NCBI RefSeq assembly: GCF_049943335.1
Contig: NZ_JBNFVY010000001.1
Span: 62,001-126,000, forward strand
Reading direction: 5' to 3'
DNA from: JBNFVY01 sp049943335
Lineage (GTDB): Bacteria; Pseudomonadota; Alphaproteobacteria; Rhodobacterales; Rhodobacteraceae
Length of the DNA stretch: 64,000 nt
Shown here one piece after another: positions 50,393-58,239 of the stretch; position 1 is the first letter of the stretch, and the number at the start of each line of letters is the position of its first letter. A program made the translations under genes and the position numbers. The notes beneath the pieces were generated by a model that searched no databases, had not been told where the DNA came from, and was given only the letters and a program-made list of their open reading frames with translations.

Positions 50393-51892
50393 ATGGGCGT
50401 GTCTACACATATGTCGCGCTCGATCATGGCGCGTTTCTGGGCCACGCTTACCGTGGCCCTTTTGCCGCTTTTGCTCCTGGCAATTGGTGTGCAGACGGTG
50501 CTTTTGCGGGACCGGACCCGCGCATTTCAGTCCGAGGTTACGCTTTCGATCCTCGACAAATCACGTGAGCTGCGCGCCAATCTCAACGATACCTCCCGAA
50601 TCAGGAGTAGTTTGCAAGATCTCGTCGCAGGAAAACGGACCTGTGAGGACATTCAAGCGACCCTTGAGACATATTCCGCGGATATAGGGACAATCGGATA
50701 CTATGGCCCCGACGGGCAATCGCGCTGCTCTGGCAAACCGCTTGAACAATCGGTGGTTTCGCAAATCATCGGATCTCAAAGCGAAATCTCAAGCGAAAAC
50801 ACCGACATCGTTCTGGTTCAACCGCTTGCCGATGGTTTTGTGGTAGCCAAGGCCGGCGTTCCAAGCGCCGAAGATCTGGGCGTGTCCGACTATGCGCTCG
50901 CAACCGAAACATGGCAGCCCACGCTTGTTTCGGGAACCCGCTTTGATCCGCCCGATTTCCCGGAAAGGTTGCTCACAGAACCTGGGCAAAGTGAAATTTA
51001 TCGGGTGCCCGACGGATCAGTTCTGCAAATTCCGGACGACTCGGGCACATATGTGCTGATGACACGGCTGGACCGGGACTACGCCGAGAAATCGCTATGG
51101 TCCTACATCCTGCAGGCATCTGTTGTTCCCTTGACCCTGGTTTTGGTCGCAGCGGGCACTTCTGCATATCTGATCAACCGGCTTGTTATCGCAGATATTA
51201 CCAAGCTGCGTGCGGACATGCTGGAGTTTCAGAGATTCCGCAAAGTGCCAGAGGCCGATCTTTCAGGTTCAATCGCGACCGAAACGTCGCGCATGCGCCA
51301 GAAATTCGCGCGATTGGCAGCAACTTTGGTTCAAGAAGAAGAAATCGCTCAGGCCCGCCTTGATCATGCCGAAGACCTGCAGCGAGAGGTCTTTCATCGC
51401 GTCAGCAATAATTTCCAGATCGTTCAGTCAATCGCACGGATCATTGCCCGAGAAGGCGGCGATCCAACTGCGATGAAGAAAATGGAAACCCAGATCGCTC
51501 TGCTCAGTGCCGTTCACCATTCGTTGCACCACATCGAGGACAGCGAAATGAGATCGCTGAATGCGGCGCTGCCGTCGTTGGTCACGAACCTTGAATTTAC
51601 CGGGCTTGTCCCACGCAGCGGGGTCGCGCTTTCGCACGTCAATTTCAGCTTGCCGGTCGCGCAAACCTACAGCTTGCTCCACGCGATCGCCGAGTGGGTC
51701 GTCGATCTGGTTGGACAGGGGGCAAGCGAAATCGAAATCGTGTTGGGCATCGGCCAGCTCAAGATAACCAGCGATGTGCAAATCACGTCCGAACAGAACA
51801 TTTACCGACGTTTGGCTGCTGCCTTTGCCGCGGAAATGAACGGCACGGTAGAAAGAACTGAAAACGGAATTGTCATGCAATTCCAAGTCTGA
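50393..51892 (+). CDS. Membrane HWE-type histidine kinase of the GSR locus, with a degenerate ATP-binding domain
   Basis: The 499-residue protein has a membrane helix (about residues 14-32), an extracytoplasmic sensor (about 35-235, Cys at CEDIQATLETYSADIGTIGY and CSGKPL), a second helix (about 240-262, ASVVPLTLVLVAAGTSAYLI), a HAMP-like stretch, and a phospho-acceptor helix (LQREVFHRVSNNFQIVQSIA). The position next to ecfG is that of PhyK-type kinases. However, the region where the ATP-binding domain should be lacks a clear N box (expected N-A-x-K-H) and the D-x-G-x-G box, so autophosphorylation is doubtful. A second ATG (50411) is a possible start. Confidence 0.8.
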   Translation: MGVSTHMSRSIMARFWATLTVALLPLLLLAIGVQTVLLRDRTRAFQSEVTLSILDKSRELRANLNDTSRIRSSLQDLVAGKRTCEDIQATLETYSADIGTIGYYGPDGQSRCSGKPLEQSVVSQIIGSQSEISSENTDIVLVQPLADGFVVAKAGVPSAEDLGVSDYALATETWQPTLVSGTRFDPPDFPERLLTEPGQSEIYRVPDGSVLQIPDDSGTYVLMTRLDRDYAEKSLWSYILQASVVPLTLVLVAAGTSAYLINRLVIADITKLRADMLEFQRFRKVPEADLSGSIATETSRMRQKFARLAATLVQEEEIAQARLDHAEDLQREVFHRVSNNFQIVQSIARIIAREGGDPTAMKKMETQIALLSAVHHSLHHIEDSEMRSLNAALPSLVTNLEFTGLVPRSGVALSHVNFSLPVAQTYSLLHAIAEWVVDLVGQGASEIEIVLGIGQLKITSDVQITSEQNIYRRLAAAFAAEMNGTVERTENGIVMQFQV

Positions 51893-51911
51893 TCCAGCCC
51901 GCTTTATCGAA

Positions 51912-51936
51912 GGAACCAAACCCCCACGGCCCCGTT
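51912..51936 (+). promoter_or_regulatory. EcfG-type promoter for csbD
   Basis: GGAAC (51912-51916), 16 nt, CGTT (51933-51936), an exact EcfG-type match 37 nt before the CsbD start. It would place CsbD, and perhaps the downstream bphO, in the stress regulon. Confidence 0.85.
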
Positions 51937-51973
51937 GACGGTGTAGATGCAAACACAAACATCGGAGAAAGCT

Positions 51974-52168
51974 ATGAATTGGGATCAGATTGAAGGCAAA
52001 TGGAAAGAATTCAAAGGGTCCGCCCAGGAAAAATGGGGCGAGCTGACAGACGATGAGATCGACGAAATTGACGGAAACCGCGAAAAGCTGGAAGGCCGTC
52101 TGCAGCAGAAATATGGCAAGACAAAAGAAGAAGCTAAGAAAGAAGTTGACGATTGGCTGAACGCTTGA
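51974..52168 (+). CDS. CsbD-family stress protein
   Basis: The 64-residue protein starts MNWDQIEGKWKEFKGSAQEK, with WGELTDDEIDEIDGNREKLE, the full CsbD pattern. These small acidic proteins are induced by general stress in many bacteria; their molecular role is not known. The ATG at 51974 has GGAG 6 nt upstream; an in-frame codon at 51947 lacks one. An exact EcfG promoter precedes it. A GC-rich hairpin follows. Confidence 0.9.
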   Translation: MNWDQIEGKWKEFKGSAQEKWGELTDDEIDEIDGNREKLEGRLQQKYGKTKEEAKKEVDDWLNA

Positions 52169-52178
52169 ACTTTGACCG

Positions 52179-52198
52179 CGCCGGCACCTTGGCCGGCG
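52179..52198. terminator. GC-rich hairpin after csbD
   Basis: CGCCGGC (52179-52185) and GCCGGCG (52192-52198) form a perfect 7-bp stem with a 6-nt loop. There is no T-run, so its strength as a terminator is uncertain. Confidence 0.4.
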
Positions 52199-52241
52199 TG
52201 GCCCTCCATTCAGAAAATTGCTTGTGCGGGCGCAGCTGCGA

Positions 52242-52772
52242 ATGAACCTTCGCCAAGCTCTCAAGAGCGACTTGCAACCTGAACACGATCGTGTGGATGA
52301 ACGGATGGGTGCGTTGGATTTGACCAATCGCGCCGATCTTGGTCGTTTCCTTCAGGTGCATTTTTCGACGTGGTCGGCGCTTGACGCCGTGGGCGATGAA
52401 GCGCGCCATGCTCTGGAAACCCGCGTGTCTTCGCTGGACAAAGACCTTGCTACGCTCGGCGTCCCGGCACGGCCCTTGCCCAAGATCACCGTTCATGATC
52501 ATTCCATCCTTTATATGGCCTATGGATCAAAAATGGGGACAGCCGTGCTGCGCAAACGCTGGCTGCGCGCGACTGATCCCACTGTAAGACTGGCACAAGA
52601 ATTCCTGACCTTGCCCGACGACCACCACGCATGGAACCGACTGTGTTCCACGTTGGCAAAAGAACAATCAGATACCGAAAACGCGAAAACTGTCTTGGCG
52701 GGTGTTAGAACGATTTATGCGCTGTTTTCCAAGTCCATGGCGTCCGTCGGTGGCGAGTATTTTTCCCAGTAG
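52242..52772 (+). CDS. bphO: Heme oxygenase (biliverdin-producing, BphO-like)
   Basis: The 176-residue protein has the size and layout of bacterial heme oxygenases that supply biliverdin to phytochromes. Its proximal-His region is LQPEHDRVDERMGALD. A Gly-containing distal helix region (HDHSILYMAYGSKMGTAVLR) and a late helical end are as expected. It lies 63 nt before a bacteriophytochrome gene, the classic bphO-bphP pairing. The ATG at 52242 is the first good start; an earlier TTG (52218) has no ribosome-binding site. Confidence 0.75.
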   Translation: MNLRQALKSDLQPEHDRVDERMGALDLTNRADLGRFLQVHFSTWSALDAVGDEARHALETRVSSLDKDLATLGVPARPLPKITVHDHSILYMAYGSKMGTAVLRKRWLRATDPTVRLAQEFLTLPDDHHAWNRLCSTLAKEQSDTENAKTVLAGVRTIYALFSKSMASVGGEYFSQ

Positions 52773-52835
52773 ACCGCTGCATGTAAACCATTATCCTACG
52801 TTCACTGCGAACTGCGCTTTCGGGTTTTTTTCCTC

Positions 52836-55316
52836 ATGACTGAACTGAATTTAACTGATTGCGATCTGGAACCGGTCCACCTGATTGGCCGTGTACAGCC
52901 GCATGGCGCGGTGCTGGCGATGGATGCCAACTGGATCGTGACACACGCATCCGAGAACATCGGTGATTTTGTCGGGATCCCTGCTAAAGACGCTATTGGC
53001 CAACCAATTGCTGGCTTGCTTTCGGAAGATGCCGTGCACAGGATCCGCACAAAAGTTCAGATGATCGGCGGAACTGATACGGTCCTTGCCATTCGTGGCG
53101 AAACTTTTCCGGCGTGCAGGGTCGATGTCTCGGTTAGCCATGACAACGGCGTCACTCTTCTGGACATCGAACGCCATGCCGAAGATCACAGTGACGGCGA
53201 AATGAGCATGCTTGCGCCTATCTTGGCGCGTCTGCCCGACACTGACGATATCAAACAATTGACCAAAGCCGTGGCCCGCGGATTCAAGGCGCTGACAGGT
53301 TTTGATCGCGTCATGGTCTATCGTTTTGCCAAAGACGGCACCGGCGAGGTGATCGCGGAAGTTGCAGCGTCGGGGATGGACCCGTATCTGGGCCTTCGCT
53401 ACCCGGCTACCGACATTCCCAAACAGGCGCGCGCTTTGCTGCTGCGCAACCCTGTTCGCCTGATAGCGGATGTGTCCGATCCAGGGGTGGCAATTCTGGG
53501 TCAAAGCGAACTTGATCTGTCGCTGTCCGGCATTCGTGCCGTGTCACCCATCCATCTAGAGTATCTGCGCAACATGGGTGTCGCGTCGACGATGACTGTG
53601 TCGCTGATCGTTTCCGGTCGGTTGTGGGGTCTGGTTTCGTTGCACCATCGCCAGCCCTTCGCGGTTCCCATGGCGCTCCGCCATGCGTCGCAGTTGTTGG
53701 GCGAACTGATTTCGCAACGCATCACAGCAACGTTGATCAGACAAGAGATCAACGCGATAGCGCTGGCCGACAGCTTGCATGAGCCGCTTTTGAACAGCAC
53801 CAAGGAATGCTCTGACATTGCCCAGATCCTCCCCCAACTTTCCGAATCCTTGGGGACAGTCATTTCTTTCGACGCGCTTGCGTTCATCAACGGGGATCAG
53901 ATTTTCACGTCCGGAAACACCTGGAAAGGTGATGCTCTGCGCCAACTGCTGTCACCCTTGATCGTGGGCCAGTCGATGCGTCAGACAAACGATCTGGGCA
54001 AAGCAGCGTCCGAGGCAGGATTGCACGATCTGGCCGGTGCGCTTGCGATCCCGCTTTTGCCGGGGCAGGCGGTATTCCTTCTGCGCCGGCAAGTCACACA
54101 GACCATACGCTGGGCGGGTGCCCCGACGAAAAAAGACAATGCACAAGGGCGCCTTCAACCCCGCGCAAGTTTCGAAGCATGGAGTGAAGAAAAAAAAGAG
54201 CAGTCGGAACCTTGGTCCGACCGTGATGTGCGCATCGCAAACCGCCTGCGCACGATCTTGCTGGAAATGACGTTGAATATCCAAGGCAATGTCGAAAGTC
54301 GCCTGCGCCGAACCAGCCAGAACCAGGACACGATCATCTCGGAACTCAATCACCGTGTGCGCAACGTGTTCGCGTTGGTGCGCGGGATCATAACGCAATC
54401 CAGGACGGTCCAGAACCGGGACGAGATCAACGTGATCCTTGATCGCATTAGCGCCCTGACCCAGGCGCATGATCAGCTGACGCATCATAATGGCGTGTCT
54501 TTGTCCCGACTATTGAAGAGCGAGGTGCAGGCATTTACAGGAGCCAACGAAGATAAACTGACCCTGGTCGGCCCAGATCAGTGGGCGTCTGCGGACGCCG
54601 CGCCGACGATCGCTTTGGTATTGCACGAATTGGTAACAAACGCGGTGAAATATGGCGCCCTGTCGAACCAGACAGGCACCGTCAAGTTGTCAGTCGATCA
54701 TGACGATAACGAACATGTTGTCCTGACCTGGGAAGAAAACGGGGGCCCCGAGGTTCAGGAACCGGACCGCCGCGGATTTGGCAGCACGATCATCGAAAAC
54801 TCAATCCCGTTCGAATTGGGCGGCGAAGCGGAAGTACACTATTGCCGGTCGGGCTTGCGTGTTACTCTTCGCATTCCCGCGGGGTATTTCGAACCCTCCG
54901 GGCAAAACCATCCACCTGCCGAGGACGAGGAAATGGAAGAGCTCTGCAAAGACCCCCTAGCGCATATCGCGCGGTTGTTTCTGGTCGAAGACAACGCACT
55001 TATCGCCATGGATGTTGCAGACAGCCTCGAGCAGTTGGGCGCGCGCGAAGTCGTCGTGATCCGCTCTGTGGCCGACGGCATGGAACAGATGAAATTCGGA
55101 ACACCCGATTTTGCCATTCTGGATGTAAATCTTGGCGGCGAAAGTTCGCAAGCGCTGGCCGAGCATCTTGTCGGGCTGGGGTGCCCCATTGCACTGGCCA
55201 CGGGGTATGGTCGTGATGACCCGATCCTGCAGGGGTTTCCCGACGCGCCGCTCATGCAGAAACCATATGATCGGGGCGCAATCGCGCGGCTTGCGGGGCA
55301 ACTGCTCAAGGCCTAG
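52836..55316 (+). CDS. bphP: Bacteriophytochrome histidine kinase with C-terminal receiver (PAS-GAF-PHY-HWE-REC)
   Basis: The 826-residue photoreceptor binds biliverdin at Cys9 (LTDCDLEPVHLIGRVQPHG). A GAF domain has YPATDIPKQAR, the PHY tongue motif is PRASF, then comes an HWE-type kinase helix with ELNHRVRNVFALVRGII and an intact ATP-binding domain (VLHELVTNAVKYGALS, RRGFGSTIIENSIP). A C-terminal receiver follows (RLFLVEDNALIAMDVADSLE, phospho-Asp in FAILDVNLGG). The layout is a light-sensing hybrid kinase. Its position beside the phyR-nepR-ecfG locus suggests red/far-red input into the general stress response. Confidence 0.92.
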   Translation: MTELNLTDCDLEPVHLIGRVQPHGAVLAMDANWIVTHASENIGDFVGIPAKDAIGQPIAGLLSEDAVHRIRTKVQMIGGTDTVLAIRGETFPACRVDVSVSHDNGVTLLDIERHAEDHSDGEMSMLAPILARLPDTDDIKQLTKAVARGFKALTGFDRVMVYRFAKDGTGEVIAEVAASGMDPYLGLRYPATDIPKQARALLLRNPVRLIADVSDPGVAILGQSELDLSLSGIRAVSPIHLEYLRNMGVASTMTVSLIVSGRLWGLVSLHHRQPFAVPMALRHASQLLGELISQRITATLIRQEINAIALADSLHEPLLNSTKECSDIAQILPQLSESLGTVISFDALAFINGDQIFTSGNTWKGDALRQLLSPLIVGQSMRQTNDLGKAASEAGLHDLAGALAIPLLPGQAVFLLRRQVTQTIRWAGAPTKKDNAQGRLQPRASFEAWSEEKKEQSEPWSDRDVRIANRLRTILLEMTLNIQGNVESRLRRTSQNQDTIISELNHRVRNVFALVRGIITQSRTVQNRDEINVILDRISALTQAHDQLTHHNGVSLSRLLKSEVQAFTGANEDKLTLVGPDQWASADAAPTIALVLHELVTNAVKYGALSNQTGTVKLSVDHDDNEHVVLTWEENGGPEVQEPDRRGFGSTIIENSIPFELGGEAEVHYCRSGLRVTLRIPAGYFEPSGQNHPPAEDEEMEELCKDPLAHIARLFLVEDNALIAMDVADSLEQLGAREVVVIRSVADGMEQMKFGTPDFAILDVNLGGESSQALAEHLVGLGCPIALATGYGRDDPILQGFPDAPLMQKPYDRGAIARLAGQLLKA

Positions 55317-56377
55317 GTGGCCTGTTCCTCGTGATCGCTTCCCAGGAACAGGCCGATTGGCCGTGTGGCTGGATGTTCATCCAGGATGATTTTCGCGGCG
55401 ATCAGGATCGGCACCGCCACGACCATGCCAATAACCGACCAAATCCACGCAAAGAACGCGACGGTCAAAAAGATCAGCGTGGGATTCAGGCGTAACCGGC
55501 CGGAAAGCAGGTAAGGTGTTACCAGCTGTCCTTCGATCGAAGTCAGCACCATGTAGACCGCGAAAATCCCCGCCGATGACCAAAGACTACCCGCGTCGCT
55601 ATAGCCGACGATGGCGGCCAGGGATGCCCCGGCGACAGCGCCCAGGTAGGGCACAAAGTTGAACGAAAAGGCGATAAAGCCAAACATCACCGGATCTGGA
55701 ACATCCAACAGCCACATTGCGATGCCGACGACCACGCCCAAGCCGGCATTGATGAATGTTATCCCGCTCAGGTAGCTGCCCAATTTGACCGAGACGCGTT
55801 GGACCACCTCAACCGTTGCGCGCTTTTCGCGGAAGTCACCCCCAATGGCGACCAGCTTGCGTAAAAATGTTTGCCCCGACGAAATCAGGAAAAACATCAG
55901 GACCACCGAAAGAATGATCTGCCCCCCCAAGGTTGGAGCCGTCGCCATCAGCCTGGCCAAAATTCCGCCTTCTGTGTCAACCTTGACGGTGACCGCTGAC
56001 GGCTCTTCGCCCATGACCTCTTCGGCGGCTTCCTGAGCTTCTTGCAGATTTTCGACCATCTCGCCGCCGATGCTGGCCATATCATAGCGCATCGATTGCA
56101 CCAAATCGGGAAGGTCCTCAAGAAGTTGAGCGACCGGGGCCGAAATCGAAAACAGCACGAACAGGATCACTCCTGACAACGCAGTACATACAGATGCCGC
56201 AGTCACAGAGCTGGGGATTCCGATACGGCGCAGCCGACTTTCAAGGGGCAACGTCACAAGGAAACCAAGAAATGCCGCTGTAATTGGCACCAGAAAACCC
56301 GCCGCCCAATGCAAGGTGTGAACGCAAAGGATGATGAAGATGCCGACCACGGCCCAATTCGTCTGAACTTTTTGCAC
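55313..56377 (-). CDS. AI-2E-family permease (UPF0118 type)
   Basis: The 354-residue membrane protein has about eight helices and belongs to the AI-2E/UPF0118 family, which includes sodium/proton antiporter-like and transport proteins of unclear substrate. Recognisable parts are VGIFIILCVHTLHWAAGFLV, ILSVVLMFFLISSGQTFLRK, FVPYLGAVAGASLAAIVGY and LVTPYLLSGRLRLNPTLIFL. A large soluble loop (about 75-145, with EEVMGEEPSAV) is unusual in charge. An exact EcfG promoter lies about 95 nt upstream, so it is likely stress induced. It ends 4 nt into the opposing bphP stop. Confidence 0.85.
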   Translation of the reverse strand: MQKVQTNWAVVGIFIILCVHTLHWAAGFLVPITAAFLGFLVTLPLESRLRRIGIPSSVTAASVCTALSGVILFVLFSISAPVAQLLEDLPDLVQSMRYDMASIGGEMVENLQEAQEAAEEVMGEEPSAVTVKVDTEGGILARLMATAPTLGGQIILSVVLMFFLISSGQTFLRKLVAIGGDFREKRATVEVVQRVSVKLGSYLSGITFINAGLGVVVGIAMWLLDVPDPVMFGFIAFSFNFVPYLGAVAGASLAAIVGYSDAGSLWSSAGIFAVYMVLTSIEGQLVTPYLLSGRLRLNPTLIFLTVAFFAWIWSVIGMVVAVPILIAAKIILDEHPATRPIGLFLGSDHEEQAT

Positions 56378-56471
56378 GGGTTGCCTTTCATCCGGATTTG
56401 ATGGGCGGGCTGTCCAAATCGCCCCACGAACAGCCTGCCGCGCGCGTTAACCAGACGCAGACTGTTTGGGC

Positions 56472-56496
56472 AACGCTGACCACGTCGGTTGGTTCC
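56472..56496 (-). promoter_or_regulatory. EcfG-type promoter for the AI-2E-family gene
   Basis: On the minus strand GGAAC-N16-CGTT (plus-strand AACG at 56472-56475, GTTCC at 56492-56496), an exact EcfG-type match about 95 nt upstream of the permease start. Confidence 0.78.
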
Positions 56497-56810
56497 GCTG
56501 ATGCGACCTGCTGAGACACCCCGACAACCCAGGGAACTTTTCGGATCGCCCCGGGTTGTCGATACGCAAGGCGGAAAAAGTCCGCCCTACCGTGGAACTA
56601 GTGGAGACCCAGATGACCCCGTTTCGGACCATTCACACGATGCGATCGACATTGGATCATACGATGAACTGTGTCTCTTGCTCTGCGCTGGACGTTCCCC
56701 GTTGAGACGTAATCTCACAGGTCCAGACACCGTTAACTGATCCCGTTCCCGTACCTCGTTGCATAAATCGCCGCCTGCCGGCTTTTTACGTAGTGGATCA
56801 GATTCAGGAG

Positions 56811-56834
56811 GGCGCGCGGTGGATTCCGCGCGCC
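56811..56834. repeat. Perfect inverted repeat GGCGCGCGG/CCGCGCGCC
   Basis: A 9-bp perfect stem with a 6-nt loop (TGGATT), 37 nt upstream of the EcfG promoter of the PRC-barrel gene. It could terminate upstream transcription or bind a regulator; it lacks a T-run. Confidence 0.4.
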
Positions 56835-56870
56835 TATCCATTTGTAAATAAAATATTTTCAAAAAATTTT

Positions 56871-56896
56871 GGAACGAATGATCTTCACGGATCGTT
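56871..56896 (+). promoter_or_regulatory. EcfG-type promoter for the PRC-barrel gene
   Basis: GGAAC (56871-56875), 17 nt, CGTT (56893-56896), an exact EcfG-type match 42 nt before the ATG at 56939. Confidence 0.82.
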
Positions 56897-56938
56897 GCCC
56901 ATCCAGAAGCTGAAACACGAACAAGAAAGGAATTCAAA

Positions 56939-57412
56939 ATGAAGTTCCCCATTATTGCTGCAAGCGCTATCGCACTGAGTACCGCCGCCTACGCCGAGAC
57001 CCATTCCACCACTGCCGGCGAAGAAATGAAAACGCCTGCAAGCGAAAGCGCCATCACCACGGGGTCGATGATCCGTGCCCGTGATCTGGTTGACGCTGAA
57101 ATCTACACCGCCAACACGAAAAGCGATTTCATGTGGGATTACTCCACGTCTTATTCGCAAGTTGAAACCGACTGGAATGAAATTGGCGAGATCGAAGACC
57201 TCGTCATGGACGAAAACGGCAAACTCGTCGGTCTGATTGCCGAAGTTGGCGGCTTCCTTGATCTGGGCGACAAGCACGTGATGGTCTCGCTCGACGAAAT
57301 GAAGTTCTTCAAGGCCGACAATGACGGTGACAGCGACTGGGTTGTTGTGACCGGGCTGAGCGAAGAGCAGCTGGAAGAGCGTGAAAACATCGATGAAGGT
57401 TTCTGGGAATAA
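56939..57412 (+). CDS. Exported PRC-barrel-domain protein
   Basis: The 157-residue protein has a signal peptide (MKFPIIAASAIALSTAAYA, cleavage after AYA) and a Ser/Thr-rich linker. It has a PRC-barrel-like domain: IRARDLVDAEIYTANTKSDF, EIGEIEDLVMDENGKLVGLI, AEVGGFLDLGDKHVMVSLDE. PRC-barrel proteins bind diverse partners; in this group, exported ones occur near stress genes. AAAGGA lies upstream. An exact EcfG promoter precedes it, and three small stress-type genes follow on the same strand. Confidence 0.82.
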   Translation: MKFPIIAASAIALSTAAYAETHSTTAGEEMKTPASESAITTGSMIRARDLVDAEIYTANTKSDFMWDYSTSYSQVETDWNEIGEIEDLVMDENGKLVGLIAEVGGFLDLGDKHVMVSLDEMKFFKADNDGDSDWVVVTGLSEEQLEERENIDEGFWE

Positions 57413-57478
57413 TCCCTGTCTCATCGTGCCCGGCCAAGTTCAGCCGGGCGCCTTTCAATTCAATCCGAGGGGACTGCC

Positions 57479-57841
57479 ATGACCACCACTTCGAACGTCA
57501 AGAACAAGGTTGAAAACGTCGTGGACGAGACCGAAAGCACGGTCGACCAAGCCGCGAAAGACCTTCAGGACAGCGTCGATGCATTCGCCCGGACGGCCCA
57601 GGAAACGGTCGATACGACTGTGAACACCGTTGGTGACACGGTCAGCCGGACGGCGTCATCGCTCAGTGCGGCCGCAGCCAACCTTGCTGATGCGTCGGAA
57701 GCAATCCGCGACAATGAGATCGGTCAATTGGGACGCGACATTTCGAAACTGGCCCGCCGCAATCCCGTCGTCTTTGCCGGCGGCGCACTGTTGCTGGGTT
57801 ATGCAATCGCGCGAACCCTTTCGGACGCGAGGTACAAGTGA
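57479..57841 (+). CDS. Helical membrane-anchored protein, DUF883-like
   Basis: The 120-residue protein is mostly amphipathic helix (VENVVDETESTVDQAAKDLQ, QETVDTTVNTVGDTVSRTAS), ending in RRNPVVFAGGALLLGYAIAR, a short membrane segment. That layout is shared by DUF883/ElaB-type proteins, which associate with ribosomes or membranes under stress. It begins 66 nt after the PRC-barrel gene and overlaps the next gene by one base, so it is in the same operon. The family call is by architecture. Confidence 0.65.
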   Translation: MTTTSNVKNKVENVVDETESTVDQAAKDLQDSVDAFARTAQETVDTTVNTVGDTVSRTASSLSAAAANLADASEAIRDNEIGQLGRDISKLARRNPVVFAGGALLLGYAIARTLSDARYK

Positions 57842-58239
57842 TGCGACGCTCTGAGCAGCCGAGTTCAACCCTGGCCCTGTTGGTGGACGTGTTCCGTCAT
57901 TCATCCCGTTTGGTTGAAAAAGAGATCGAACTGGCGCGCAGTGAACTGCGGGCTTCGGTCTCGCGCGCGGGCGTCGCATTGGCGCTTCTTGTGTTTGCGG
58001 CCGTTCTGGCGATGGTGGCTCTCAATCTGCTGGCCGGGTTCTTTGTCGGCTTGTTGGTGCAGAACGGCATCGCGCCAACGCTTGCAACCGTGTTGGTTGC
58101 AGTCGGGTTCGGCCTTGTCGCGCTTGTCCTGGGCTTGCGCGGCCTGAATGACCTGAAGTCGGCAACCCCGGTTCCCGAGCAGACAATGGCCAATCTACGC
58201 CAGGACGCCGCGATATTGCGGGAGAAAACCAATGTCTGA
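57841..58239 (+). CDS. Phage-holin-like (Phage_holin_3_6) membrane protein
   Basis: The 132-residue protein has a short charged start, an amphipathic helix (SRLVEKEIELARSELRASVS), and two membrane helices (about residues 42-66, VALALLVFAAVLAMVALNLL; 70-97, NGIAPTLATVLVAVGFGLVA). It matches the Phage_holin_3_6/DUF1469 pattern, which in bacteria is a housekeeping membrane protein and not a lysis holin. A GTG one codon earlier is possible, but the ATG overlapping the upstream stop is preferred. It is coupled to the DUF3618-like gene that follows. Confidence 0.75.
   Translation: MRRSEQPSSTLALLVDVFRHSSRLVEKEIELARSELRASVSRAGVALALLVFAAVLAMVALNLLAGFFVGLLVQNGIAPTLATVLVAVGFGLVALVLGLRGLNDLKSATPVPEQTMANLRQDAAILREKTNV

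Larger units (their letters stand above)
56378..56938. other. 561-nt regulatory region between two divergent stress genes
   Basis: I see no convincing gene here. It holds an EcfG promoter on each strand (56472-56496 and 56871-56896), a perfect GC-rich hairpin (56811-56834) and an AT-rich stretch (56840-56870). Open frames on both strands have no ribosome-binding site or recognisable protein. Confidence 0.6.

Noticed and set aside
56587..56952. 121-codon minus-strand frame in the stress intergenic region
   Set aside because: It overlaps the start of the PRC-barrel gene and the EcfG promoter, has no Shine-Dalgarno sequence and resembles no protein I recognise.
57841..58239. Holin-like gene as evidence of a prophage
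   Set aside because: The Phage_holin_3_6 family is common in bacterial chromosomes, and the neighbours are stress genes, not phage genes.
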